This document shows positions 47,500 to 58,480 of a DNA stretch of 64,000 bases, one piece after another (the first letter of the stretch is position 1; every line of letters starts with the position of its first letter). This DNA comes from Amaurobius ferox (lineage: Eukaryota > Arthropoda > Arachnida > Araneae > Amaurobiidae). The position numbers were made by a program, and so were the translations under genes. Under the pieces are notes generated by a model. That model made no database searches. It was not told the origin of the DNA and saw nothing but the letters and a program-made list of their open reading frames with translations. The DNA lies in assembly GCA_951213105.1 (NCBI GenBank), contig OX578145.1:121162425-121226424 (forward strand), given 5' to 3'.

Positions 47500-48133
47500 A
47501 TTGAAAAGTAATGTATTTCGAATATCGAATATATTCGATGATTTCGCAATTGCGTATTATTCAGGGAGAAACGCCGGTGAAGAAATATACCAAGGATACC
47601 GAGAAATTGAAATTCGGAAAATCTTAAAATCCCGATCCTGTAGGCAATACGGAAGATTTCTTGACCAGATTGGACTTGTAAGAATGCCAGATATTTGACC
47701 TTACTAAAAATGTAAATTATTAGTCGAAATTCTGAGTACTTATTACTATGCGAGAATTTAAAAACCAAAAATCGTTTTTTTGAGTCAAATGTGACTTTTG
47801 TTTTAAAATCATAAAAAAATATTAGAATTTGTCCCTGAGATTTGAAATTGATATATGTTTACTCGAAATTCTCTGCTCTTTCCGATGGTGTGATTTGTTA
47901 TTTTCTACAATGTCTAGATCGTGGAGAAAAAAGGCCAAAAATGTCAAAAAACGGTCGAAATCGCATAAAACATTAAATAACAAAAAAAAAATTAAAATTT
48001 TAAAAATCGGTATTCACGTGCCCCCTTCCCCCCCCCCCGGGTCTCCGATTGCCAAATTTCGTAGCTCTCCAACGCGCGGTCGCTGAACGTATAGTGTATA
48101 AGACAGACACACAGACATTGCCTTTTATTATTT
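47500..48133 (-). repeat. Helitron 5' terminal region, internal copy
   Basis: It matches 50790-51351 over most of its length ('cttgtaagaatgccagatat', 'tctccgattgccaaatttcg', 'acgtatagtgtataagacag', 'acattgccttttattattta'). It is the 5' end of the RepHel-bearing unit. The last two or three terminal bases differ from the outer copy ('tc' is lost) where it meets the neighbouring 3' end. Confidence 0.85.
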
Positions 48134-48205
48134 ACTAACCGCCTTTGGCGACCAGCCTGTTCGCAACCCTTGAAAATGCTGATCGTGGCAAATTCCAACC
48201 GTGGC
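48134..48205 (-). repeat. Helitron 3' terminus, internal copy
   Basis: 'ccgcctttggcgaccagcct' and the following bases match 35201-35265. The outermost bases give TTAG on the minus strand instead of CTAG. It is the 3' end of the non-coding Helitron unit 51352-48134. Confidence 0.85.
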
Positions 48206-50690
48206 ACACTCGTTGGCGCGACCTACCAGAAAGGTGTAAGGTAACTGGTTGGACGGCCAGGATGTGCCACCCAATTTAGACCGGAACCCAGTGGGGGAGG
48301 CATCCACAGGGAACGTACCCTCCTTCCCCTACCACCAAACTCTCGGAAAAACATACGGACCCATATGTTTAACGTGATCGTACTCCGTGTCAGTGGCGGA
48401 AATCGAACCCGAGCCTACCGCGTGCAATTCCCGCGCGCTAACCACTGGGCTACTTCGCCCTCCGCGACAATCTCATAACTTTCTTTTTATTCACCCAATT
48501 TTGACCGTACCCTCCTTCCCCTACCACCAACTTCTCGGAAGGACTCACGGACCCACATGTTTAACGTGATTGGACTCTGCGTGAACATGGCGGCAGTTTG
48601 GGCAGTGGCGGGAATCGAACCCGGGCCTACTGAGTGCAATTCCCGCGCGCTAACCACTGGGCTTCTTCGCCCCCAGCGACTATCTCCATAACATTCTTTT
48701 TATTTACCCAATTTAGAACGGAACCCAGTGGGAGAGGCATCCACAGGGACCGTACCCTCCTTCCCCTACCACCAACCTCTCGGAAGGACTTACGGGCCCA
48801 CATGTTTAACGTGATCGTATTCCGCGTGAACACTTCGGCAGTTTTGGCAGTGGCGGGAATCGTACCCGGGCCTACCGCTAACTTCCCGCGCGCTAATTTA
48901 CAATTTAAAATGACCATATGCTCTCTAAGCTCTTAATTCCATCATCCTCATTCCATTGTTCCATCATTTAAAATATCCATAAAATTAAAATATCCATCGT
49001 TCCATCATTTAAAATATCCATAAAATTAAAATATCCATCGTTCCATCATTAAAATATAAATATAATAATTTCTACAGTGCATATGTTAAGCTCTTATTTC
49101 ATTTAAAATCAGTCTTATTTCATTTAAATTCAGGAAGTGCCACACAATTTAGACCGGAACCCAATGGGGGAGGCATCCAAAGAGACCGTACCCTCCTTCC
49201 CCTACCACAAACCTCTCGGAAGGACTTGCAGTCCCACACGTTTAACGTGATCGTACTCCGCGTGAACACGGCTGCAGTTTTGGCAATGGCGGGAATCGAA
49301 CCCGGGCCTACCGAGTGAAATTCCCGCGCGCTAACCACTGGGCTACCGTGCCATCCGCGACAATCTCCATAACTTTATTTTTATTCGGCAATTTTGGGAA
49401 TCGAACCCGGGCCTACCAAGTGCAAATCCCGCGCACTAACCACTGGGGTACTTCACCCTCCGCGATATTCTTCATAACTTTCTTTTTATTCACCCAATTT
49501 AGACCGGAACCAAGTGGGAGAAGCATCCACAGGGACCGTACCCTTCTTCCCCTACCACCAACCTCTCGGAAGGACTTACAGACCCACATGTTTAACGTGA
49601 TCGTACTCCGCGTAAACACGGCGGCAATTTTGGGAATCGAACCCGGGCCTACCGAGTGCAATTTCCGCGCGCTAACCATTGGGCTACTTTGCCCTACGCG
49701 ACAATCTCCATAACTTTCTTTTTATTCATCCAATTTAGACCGTACCCTCCTTCCCCTACCACCAACTTCTCGGAAGGACTCACGGACCCACATGTTTAAC
49801 GTGCTCGTACTCCGCGTAAACACGGCGGCAATTTTGGGAATCGAACCCGGGCCTGGTAACTGGTTGGACGGCCAGGATGTGCCACCCAATTTAGACCGGA
49901 ACCCAGTGGGGGAGGCATCCACAGGGAACGTACCCTCCTTCCCCTACCACCAACCTCTCGGAAAAACATACGGACCCATATGTTTAACGTGATCGTACTC
50001 CATGTCAGTGGCGGAAATCGAACCCGGGCCTACCGCGTGCAATTCCCGCGCGCTAACCACTGGGCTACTTCGCCCTCCGCGACAATCTCCATAACTTTCT
50101 TTTTATTCACCCAATTTAGACCGTACCCTCCTTCCCCTACCACCAACCTCTCGGAAGGACTCACGAACCCACATGTTTAACGTGATCGTACTCTGCGTGA
50201 ACGTGGCGTAAGTTTTGGCAGTGGCGGGAATCGAACCCGGGCCTACTGAGTGCAATTCCCGCGCGCTAACCACTGGGCTGCCGCGCCCTCCGCGACAATC
50301 TCCATAACTTTCTACATATTCACCCAATTTAGACGGGAACCCAGTGGGGGAGGCATCCACACCACAGGGGCCGTATCCTCCTTCCCCTACCACCAACCTC
50401 TCGGAAGGACTTACGGACCCACATATTTAACGTGATCGTATTCCACGTAAACACGGCGGCAGTTTTGGCAGTGGCGGGAATCGAACCCGGGCCTACCGCT
50501 AACTTCCCGCGCGCTAATTTGCAATTTAAAATGACCATATGCTTAATTCCATCATCCTCATTCCATTGTTTCATTGTTCTATCATTTAAAATATCCATAA
50601 AATTAAAATATCCAAAAGTTAAAATATACATTTAAAAAATCCAGATCGTCCCATCATTTAAAATATAAATATAATAATTTATATAGAGCA
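48206..50690 (-). repeat. Tandem array of tRNA-like modules (SINE-like)
   Basis: About ten units carry, on the minus strand, 'tagcccagtggttagcgcg' (A-box-like) and 'gggttcgattccc' (B-box-like), with a T-arm-like pairing. Units are joined by spacers with 'ccttcccctaccaccaacct' and 'gacaatctccataacttt'. The acceptor and anticodon arms do not pair well, so these are not working tRNA genes. A block of about 1.62 kb is repeated (starting near 48239 and 49857). Confidence 0.85.
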
Positions 50691-51352
50691 AAGGCCCTCT
50701 ATTCCGAACCGTGACGTCACCTCCACCTTGACGTCCCCACCCACCACCTTCCCTGCTTCAGCGAAGGAAAAACGAACGGAACGCCGAGAAATTTAAAATC
50801 ATGGCGTCTTTAAAATTGCCATCCTGAAGGCAATTTTCATTATTTCTGGACCACATTAGACTTGTAAGAATGCCAGATATTTCAGCTTTCTAAAAATGTA
50901 AATTATTAGTCGAAATTATGAGTACTTTTCACGATGCGAGAATTTAAAAACAAAAAATTGATTTTTTGAGCCAAAAGTGAGTTTTGTTTTAAAATCTTTA
51001 AAAAATATTAGAAATCGAAATTCAGATTTGAAATTCATATATTTTTACTCGAAATTCTCTGCTCTTTCCGATGGTGTGATTTATTTTTTTCTACGATGTC
51101 TGAATCGTGGAGAAAAAAGGGCAAAAAGGGCAAAAAACGGTCGAAATCGCATAAAACATTAAATAAATAAAAAAATAATTAAAATTTTAAAAATCGGTTT
51201 TCATGTGTCCCCTTCCCTCCCCCCCGGGTCTCCGATTGCCAAATTTCGTAGCTCTCCGACGCGCGGTCGCGAAACGTATAGTGTATAAGACAGACAGACA
51301 GACAGACAGACACACACACACACACACAGACATTGCCTTTTATTATTTAAGA
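50691..51352 (-). repeat. Helitron 5' terminal region, outer copy
   Basis: It ends with TC on the minus strand at 51352 and is homologous to 47500-48133. It contains 'gacagacagacagaca' and a CA run near the end that are shorter in the internal copy. Confidence 0.88.
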
Positions 51353-51864
51353 TGAAAAGTGAACATGTTTCTCAACAGTTTACATTTTTTTTTCATTTAT
51401 TTGATTTTTTGATAAATTTATTTTAAAAACATGCAATATCTCCAGAACGGTTCGTGCTAGGGTTTTAAAGTTTACGTCAATCGTTTACTAAGGAAAAGTT
51501 ACATAAGAAATGGCTACTTGCGTAACTTTATTAAAGGTTTTGATTTTTTGATGATTTTTTCAAAATTTCACTCGAAAACTTAGGGGCGTTCTGAACATTG
51601 GATTGCGTTTAAAAACAATAGGCTTCCAGTATTCACGGATTGTGATTTCTGTACCAAATTTTAATGGAATAGCTCCATTCGTTCGTGAGATATCGTCTCC
51701 AGAGACTCACTGACACACACACACACAGATATCACCTCATAAATGTTTGATTCGTGATCAGGGATGCTTGAAATGTGCTCTCCCGTCGAAAACACGAATT
51801 TAAATTTTCGACCCCGTCACAATACTTTCTTTATACATTATGTATATAAGGAAAGTAAAAATAA
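51353..51864 (+). repeat. Family R repeat, copy R4, right half
   Basis: It resumes with 'tgaaaagtgaacatgtttct' exactly where the left half stopped, and runs through 'gtgattcgtgatcaggg'-like sequence to the tail 'ccccgtcacaatacttt' and terminal hairpin (51823-51858). Confidence 0.88.
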
Positions 51865-52268
51865 TAATAATAATTGGTGGTGGCCACAGACCAAGAAATC
51901 CGTGGCACATAAGAACTCTGAATAAATATCGCCTTTTTGTTCCACGTTTCCTCGTGCCCCTTTATTTTTCAGTGATAGGGTCATAAAGTGACGCAGTAAA
52001 TTGAAGAGGTGCGGGTTATTAATTATGCTCAAATTTTTTGTAAAATGGCCTAAATATGTTGCGTAAATCATAATTTGCTGCGACACTTGACATTAGGAAT
52101 CTTATGGCCGTGGTAAAGGAATTCGTTTAAAAAAGGAATTTAAAAAAAACAGCATTCGCTGCAGCATGTCGTAAAGTGAAGCTGTAAAATAAAAGGTGCT
52201 GGTAATAAATTCGAATTTTGAGTAAAATGGCCTAACTACGATGCGTAAATCTTAATTTACTGCGACAT
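51865..52268. repeat. Diverged two-unit tandem repeat
   Basis: Two units (about 51971-52087 and 52160-52268) share 'taaaatggcctaa' and 'tgcgtaaatc', then 'aattt(g/a)ctgcgaca'. No coding frame is supported. Confidence 0.6.
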
Positions 52269-52616
52269 AATCCCTCGGGTCCACAAAAGTAATAGGATAA
52301 ACTATCAATCATTACGCAATAACATAAGTATGAATCACTAATACATTGTTTCCACACATTGCCTAGAAGTAACAGTCCAACAGGTATCAATATCAGTAAA
52401 ATAGTTCATATATGAAGTATAAAATTTCAATATACTATACAATTATGGTATATCACCAATTACATTTGCAAACACTTTTCATTATTACATATCATCAAAT
52501 CCATCAATAAGTATATATTTATCATACATTCATCAATGTTTATAACTACACACTAATTATTTACCTTCATCATTATTATCATATAACGTTTTGTTGTAAT
52601 GAAATTATATACATTT

Positions 52617-52670
<54 letters not shown>

Positions 52671-53381
52671 TATATCTTGAAAATTTTACTCATGAGCAAT
52701 ATGGATGCAATAGTCATTCAATTTGATCATAGATGTGAATCACGAAAAACAAAATGAAACATTAACGTGAAAAAACAGTTTCACACTGAAAAAGTTTAGT
52801 ACTGAAAAAAGTTTAGTACAAAAAAAAGTTTAGTACTGAATATAAACAATTGTGTAATTGAAGTGATTTTTAGGCTATGGTCAGCTATACTAACACTATC
52901 ATTAATTTATTGTCATAAGAACTCCCTTATTTGCTAACCAACTCCATGTCAAAGCAACCCTCTCCATGGCCGTGGTACCCTCTCCATTGTGTAAACGTGG
53001 GATTAGAAATTCCAGTTATTTTCAGTTCCTAAGATGTTTAGAATACCATCCAGAATTAGAAGAGATTTGAGATGGTTAGTAAAATATTCATGCACAAAAT
53101 TTCACTCTTATCAGATGCAAATTATAAGCAGTCCCTAACAAATCATAAGTATCAGTAATCATCTATCTCTCAAGTAGAATAATAGAAGCATAAAAGTTTT
53201 ATTTTAAGGAATTTGCTGTAAAATTACTTTTATTATTATTTTTTACTAGGACTAGAATATTGAATTGAAATAAACTTAATTGAACTTTTCTTTGAGCAAT
53301 ATTTGCACTAGTCATTAATGGTGGACACTGCATTATTTCTAAAGTCATAACTGGTATTGAAACGTATATACCGTTTTTTGA
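52269..53381. other. No gene; contains (AT)n microsatellite
   Basis: An (AT)n run lies at 52617-52665. Near 52790-52835 the phrase 'aaaagtttagtac' recurs three times. Nothing else is recognised. Confidence 0.5.
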
Positions 53382-53954
53382 GGTTTCAACACATCAAGAA
53401 AGTAAATTATGGGTCTTTGAAGATGACCCCAACCCAACAATGGTGAAAAGACAACTAGCAATGAAAAAAGTAATGTATGCCGCGTTCTTCAGAAATACAG
53501 GTCTGGCCAAAGCCATAGAGCTAGAGGGACAGAACACTGTTACAGTTAACTGGAACACCACTAAGTGTCTTCCAGAAATTTTTCAGGAAATGAATGTTAG
53601 GGGACTCATACTTCACCATGACAATGCATATTCTCATTCAGTAAGAATGGCCGTCGAATTTTTTGAACAAAAAGAATAGAACAATATGGATGTTCTATCA
53701 TGTTTTAAAACATAAAACATGATGGAACATCCACCCTATTCTCCTGATCTTGCTATGTGTGACTTTTAGCTATTTTTTTAATCTAATAAAATTTACGTGG
53801 TCTTCTTTTTCATTCCGAAGATGGGATTGAAGAGGCTATAAAAGCATAGTTTTCATCGATTCCATGAAATGAATTACTTGAAGCATTTAATCTTTGGAAA
53901 ATTCGCCTACAAAAGTGCATTGGTGTTGGAGGGGAGTACTTTGAACACTCCTAA
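53382..53954 (+). pseudogene. Mariner-type transposase remnant
   Basis: The main frame (53440-53679) shows 'VKRQLAMKKVMYAAFF', 'CLPEIFQEMN' and 'GLILHHDNAYSHSV' with the second catalytic Asp of mariner transposases. Upstream in the same reading, 'ESKLWVFEDDPNP' precedes it. Downstream, in other frames, come 'EHPPYSPDLAMCDF' (conserved PYSPDLAPCDF motif) and 'LEAFNLWKIRLQKCIGVGGEYFE' split by stops. The N-terminal DNA-binding part and the first catalytic Asp are missing. Several frameshifts show that it is dead. Confidence 0.85.
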
Positions 53955-54568
53955 GACAGTTTGAAACTATGTTTGTTCTTTAGCCAGTTTGAAACTACGA
54001 TTTCATAGCCCTTACAATGGTGTATAGTAGCATCCTCGTCTATCCATTTCCTCAATAAATCTCTTGTTTAGTAAGAATTTTCATCTTTGCTTCATGTCCA
54101 TATTCCGTTTTGCTTATAAGGAAAATAGTCTTGTCTCATACTCTGACTCACTGGACGGGTCTGGGAGTGTCGCTGTGGACGTTCGTACTACCTCCCTGGT
54201 TGTATTTCGTCTTGTTCATTCCGGTGCTTCTAGATAATTTAAGTTGTTGAGATTGATCGCTTATGCACGTGGTGAAAGAAGAAGGGTTCATGCCACATGA
54301 TAATACAAATTTTCTTATCTTCATCTTTTTCATGTTTTGATGCCTGTAGTCTGAGTTTGAGCATTTACAGTAATGTACTATTGCTCAATCTGAAACAGGC
54401 ATTTATTTGGGTTAACTAGAATTAAATACTCAGACCTGAAGATGAATTTAATTTTGATTAATCATTGAATTTGGACTGGTGCTGTTATTTTCTCTTATCG
54501 GCAGTATGGCCGTGGTTTTGCTTCTATAGTTTTCTTAATATTACTTGAATTTTTTATTATTACATTTT
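53955..54568. other. No gene recognised
   Basis: Sequence between the mariner remnant and an AT tract. Only short frames are present, none supported. Confidence 0.45.
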
Positions 54569-54571
54569 TCT

Positions 54572-54613
<42 letters not shown>
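54569..54613. repeat. (AT)n microsatellite
   Basis: A TA run abuts the 3' end of the minus-strand Naiad fragment. Confidence 0.93.
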
Positions 54614-54618
<5 letters not shown>

Positions 54619-55267
54619 AATGAAAAAAGGTATGGATGGATGCATTGTACCAAAAGATGGCCGGGGGGGTTGTGACTCCCTCACCCCGGTTAAGCATGCT
54701 TTGTGTCACGACAACACTCCCGGAGAACCAGCACATTGCAAAATAGAATACGAATGTATCAAGTTTTAAGATGAAAATCAGACATTATACACAAACAAAT
54801 ATAATAGAGAATTGTCGAGATCCAGCCATATCAAAAATCACTAACAGTTAATGTTTGGAATATGTTCACTAGTATAAATGAGCAAAATTACATAGCTTCT
54901 ACTTAAAGAAGACTTTAAATATTGGCACTTAATAGAACAGTAATTACAAAGTCTATCTCTAAAACCATTTACCTCAATAACAGTTAATAGTATCATACAT
55001 GTAGATGTACATCTTGCATACCGTATCATACAAGTTGAAGTAAATCTTCCATACCGTATTACACAGTAGACCCTATTCAAGAGGTCTCATATCAGATATC
55101 ACTACGCTTTACCTGTGATAATCCAGTATGTATACTGCCATCAGTTTTATTTAAATATAATCGGTAACAATCGGTTACAGTTATTTTATAAAATTTGCAG
55201 ATAATGTTACATAAAAAACACTTAGGAAAACCTTGTGAGATGGTGTTTTGTAGGAAATGAAAATCGC
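54614..55267 (-). mobile_element. Naiad 3'-end fragment with ORF C-terminus
   Basis: On the minus strand the fragment holds the end of the RT ORF (frame 55280-55092, 'CFLCNIICKFYKITVTDCY', matching 'RFLCDILCKFYGITVTECY' of Naiad-3), a 3' UTR and structured motif copy E. It ends at the AT tract. Everything upstream of the last 60 or so codons is missing. Confidence 0.82.
54661..54725 (-). ncRNA. Naiad 3'-terminal structured motif, copy E
   Basis: On the minus strand: 'ctccgggagtgttgtcgtga', then 'cac', the hairpin aagc-at-gctt, 'aaccgggg', and the GC hairpin with loop 'tcacaac'. One mismatch weakens the GC stem. It is the inverted partner of copy F. Confidence 0.7.
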
Positions 55268-55510
55268 ATATTCCAAACATATACTGTTAGTGATTTTTGA
55301 TATGGCTGGATCTCGACAATTCTCTCTTATATTTGTTTGTGTATAATGTCTGGTTTTCATCTTAAAACTTGATACATTCGTATTCTACTTTGGAATGTAC
55401 CGGCTCTCCGGGAATGTTGTTGCGACACAAAGCATGCTTAACCGGGGTGAGGGGGTCACAACCCCCCCAGGGCCATCTTTTGGTAAATGCATCCATCCAT
55501 ACCTTTTTTC
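55268..55510 (+). mobile_element. Naiad 3'-UTR fragment, inverted partner
   Basis: It is the reverse complement of 54625-54862, for example 'gatatggctggatctcgaca', and carries structured motif copy F. Together with the minus-strand fragment it gives two 3' ends pointing away from each other, the inverted arrangement reported for Penelope-like insertions. Confidence 0.8.
55405..55471 (+). ncRNA. Naiad 3'-terminal structured motif, copy F
   Basis: 'ctccgggaatgttgttgcga', the hairpin aagc-at-gctt, 'aaccggggtga', and the GC hairpin 'gggggtcacaaccccc' (perfect 5-bp stem, seven-base loop). Confidence 0.72.
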
Positions 55511-56039
55511 ATTTCGAAAATATTTTTAATCCTCTGTTTAGTGCAGCTTTGCGTCTTTTAAGTGTGATTTCTGATAAATTTTTAATATTATATTTCACGG
55601 TATTTTCATATTATATATATATATATATATATACTTATAGTAAGCACAACGGCACACATTCTAACAGAGTCGTATTTACCATTCCCCCAGGAGCGGAATA
55701 AATTAAGGGGGCTAGAAAATTGTTTTCACACCCTCCAGAAGCCCCTTGTATTTTACCTGAATCTTCGCACACTTATACTAAGGAGTACGGGAACACACCT
55801 AATGATGTCGGATTTCAAATTCCACCCCTGAAGAAGGACAATGTTGGAGGATCGGAAAGCGTTTCTAGAGTATTCATAAGCCCCTCCCCCTCCCTCCTGA
55901 GGATAGAAGGCTGAAACTTTGCGCGCACTTTTGGTATTGACGATGACCAGAATCTGAGTCAATTTTCGATTAACACGACTGTTTTCAACACTAAGTAACA
56001 TATATTGTTAAACAAAATAAAACTTATTTTTAAAACAAT
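55511..56039. other. No gene; short AT run
   Basis: An AT run lies at about 55613-55634. The frame 55720-55914 is not supported by any motif. Confidence 0.45.
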
Positions 56040-56831
56040 CTGATCTGGGAAGCACATGACTTCCCTTATATAATTCAATGAATTTACTTCTTTCACAATG
56101 AAAAACATCATGTAAAGTTCCACTGCAGTGTTTTTAACGTTGAATTGTACATTGAGCGCTTTTCCGGATATCAACATGCAACACTATTTCAAAGTACCCA
56201 ATTAACTTATATTTCACGCAAGTCTCAATCAGCAATTATTAATATTGATAGCACTGTCAATAAACAATATAGTCTATATATAAAAATATTTGATTATAAT
56301 TAATTCATCGATTTGTCGTCATTTTCATTAGCTTTGACGATAGTTTGTTCAATCTGGGGCGAAATATCGATAATCAATTTGAAGACAATTTCCTAAATTT
56401 GGCAATATTTAATAAAGTCGCTAAGTTGGCGACATCCTGCCAAAATGTTCACCTAGCGTTACGGATGGACAGACAGAGAAATGGTTTATTCCTATAGTAC
56501 ATGTATGTTTTTATGTGCTTTCTAAAATAATGAATTTTCATCAATTAGTCGTCATTTTCAGTCATTTAGGGCCATTTCTACCAATTTGGCGACGTTTTCA
56601 TCAATTTGGCAACATTTGAAAAAGTTGCCAAGATGGTGATATTTCACCAAATTTGTCGCTAAAATTTCGCCAAGCGTTATAGACGAGAAATAAGTCATTT
56701 TTATAGTAGGTAAATGCCTATTGGCGTTCAAATAAAAATCTAGTACCCAAAGTATCTTCTCTCGTGAATGGAACGTGCTATATCCACGAGAATGGTGTTA
56801 ACAAATTTATCGCATATTACATATGAAAAGT
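56040..56831 (+). repeat. Family R repeat, copy R5, left part
   Basis: It has a head-like 'cacatgacttcccttatata' near 56053 and two diverged body modules with nested hairpins (56350-56450 and 56583-56673). It continues to 'acatatgaaaagt' at 56819-56831, the left target-site duplication of a LINE. Confidence 0.72.
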
Positions 56832-57818
56832 CCTCACTGTGCATGTTAAACGAACAATACCCTGAACCTGAATGGACGAGAGTTTACAGCGACGGTTCTA
56901 GGATACAAGATAATGCTGGAGCAGACGTATATAGTAACTTGTTCACCCATCACCCAGTACGCTCCTGTGGGACGATATATGTCAAATTTTGATGCCGAAA
57001 TTTTTGCTATCTCTATGGCACTAGACAATCTCAGCTCAAAGATCAATTGTATTACTAAAGCGGTAATTCTTGTTGACTCCAAAGCAACCATGCTGGCAGT
57101 CGCTATAGACCAATGCACAGAGGAGTCGATCATCTCGAAACTGAAACAAGACCTGAGATCTCTCAAGACTAAAAATAAAACTATCGTTTTTCAATGGATC
57201 CCCTAGCATGTGGGTATCGACTGCAACGAACAGGCTGATCCGTTAGCCTGGAACATTAGGCTAATAAACTTGTCCCTCCGGAATCACTTAAAAGACACGT
57301 TTGGGAGAAAATTGGGGAAAATCTCAAATCAGATTTGGCAATGAAAGCAAAGGATAAATCTTGGGACAATATCCAAAACCATTGGAAAAATTTTTTGCAA
57401 CAGACTCCGTAAGGAGGCTGTGGCTAAATTTAGATTAAAGACTGGACACGACTGCATGGCGGATCATTTAAATAGGATTGAAATCCTACCTACGAACGTG
57501 TGGCAGATATGTAATGCGGGCGTTATGAATCCTGGACATCTTCTTGTGTGCCCTGGACTCGATCAAGAGTCTCAAAGACGTGGTGACCTTGGCAAACTGT
57601 ATTGGGACGCAAGGACTTGCATAAATTCTTGGTGACCGGACTCTACCCTTCTTTCTTCCTTGTTTAGAGCTGTTGTTTGTTTGTTTCTCAGTTTGTAATT
57701 TGTTTCCTTCGTTGTTGTTTGTTTGTTTCTGTTTGTTATATTTTGATCCTTTTGTGGCGTAATGCGCTGCCTATTCTTGTATGGATTTAATTCCTGAATA
57801 AAATCTTATGTAACAACA
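56832..57818 (+). pseudogene. 5'-truncated LINE: RNase H domain and C-terminus
   Basis: Frames 56768-56992, 56913-57206 and 57420-57635 together show an RNase H domain: 'VYSDGSRIQ' (Asp), 'DAEIFAISMALDNL' (Glu), 'VILVDSKATMLAV' (Asp), and 'FQWIP' then a TAG, then 'HVGIDCNEQAD'. A tail with 'FRLKTGHDCMADHLNRI' and 'NPGHLLVCPGL' follows, as in Jockey/I-like non-LTR elements. A frameshift and a nonsense codon (57204-57206) inactivate it. It is flanked by the duplication 'acatatgaaaagt' / 'acatgtgaaaagt' (56819-56831, 57819-57831) and ends with 'aataaaatctta' and a 'taacaacaac' tail. Confidence 0.85.
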
Positions 57819-57831
57819 ACATGTGAAAAGT

Positions 57832-58170
57832 GAACATATTTTACAAAAGTTATTTTTTTTTTAATTTTATGTCATCTTCTGATGAATTTATTTGAAAAAT
57901 GTGCAATATCTCAAAAACGGATCATACTAGCATTTTTATTTTTATGTCAATCGTTTTATAGTCAAAAGTTACATAAGAAATGTTTATCCACGTAACTTCA
58001 TTGAATGTTTTGATTTTTTGACGATTTTTTCAAAATTTCATTCGAAAATTAAGAGGTGTTCTGGACAGTCGATTGCTTTAAAAAACAGTAGGGTCCCATA
58101 GCTTATAGATTGTAGTTTTTGTGTCAAATTTCGTTCGAATCTCTAAAATGGCTCTATATTTTAAAAACAA
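57832..58170 (+). repeat. Family R repeat, copy R5, right part
   Basis: It resumes with 'gaacatattttac' after the LINE and contains 'gcaatatctcaaaaacggat' and 'gattttttgacgatttt', matching R1-R4. It fades out before the CA tract and tail. Confidence 0.75.
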
Positions 58171-58388
58171 TATGGATTTTGTGACGGCTGAACCTCGTGG
58201 TGTAAAAGTTGATAGGTAAGACTTACCCCTTTTCTTGAGTTTTTTCTGGAAATTAAAGAAAAACATTTGAATTTATATGCTTAATTTTTTATTGAATAAA
58301 TGTTTTATGTGCAAGAGAACTTTAACGATATATGTTTCATGAAGATTCTAAATATAATATTTTATTTACAAATTAAGCAATTTTTTAC

Positions 58389-58480
58389 GTTTAATTACAT
58401 TAAAAGCAGTTTTACATTTAATTATATTAAAATCAGTTTTACATTCAATTACATTAAAATCAGTTTTACATTTTTTTCTT
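58389..58480. repeat. Three-unit tandem repeat
   Basis: Three units of about 30 bp with 'attacattaaaatcagtttt'. A frame through it encodes 'FNYIKISFT' repeats and is not a gene. Confidence 0.8.

Larger units (their letters stand above)
35198..51352 (-). mobile_element. Composite Helitron inserted in family R copy R4
   Basis: The minus-strand 5' end is TC (complement of 'ga' at 51351-51352) and the 3' end is CTAG (35198-35201), preceded by a short hairpin cgcc-aaa-ggcg (35203-35213). Joining 35197 to 51353 gives 'attacatatgaaaagtg', identical to intact R copies (33368-33384), so insertion was between A and T without duplication, as Helitrons do. Inside are a RepHel gene (46689-41800), a satellite array (41400-35270), and a second non-coding Helitron unit (51352-48134) joined head to tail at 48133/48134. 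Confidence 0.92.

Noticed and set aside
47829..48086. Basic 85-codon frame
   Set aside because: It lies in the duplicated Helitron 5' region and is not preserved as a frame in the second copy.
48380..50530. Cluster of functional tRNA genes
   Set aside because: A and B boxes are good, but the acceptor and anticodon stems do not pair, so tRNA-derived modules are the better reading.
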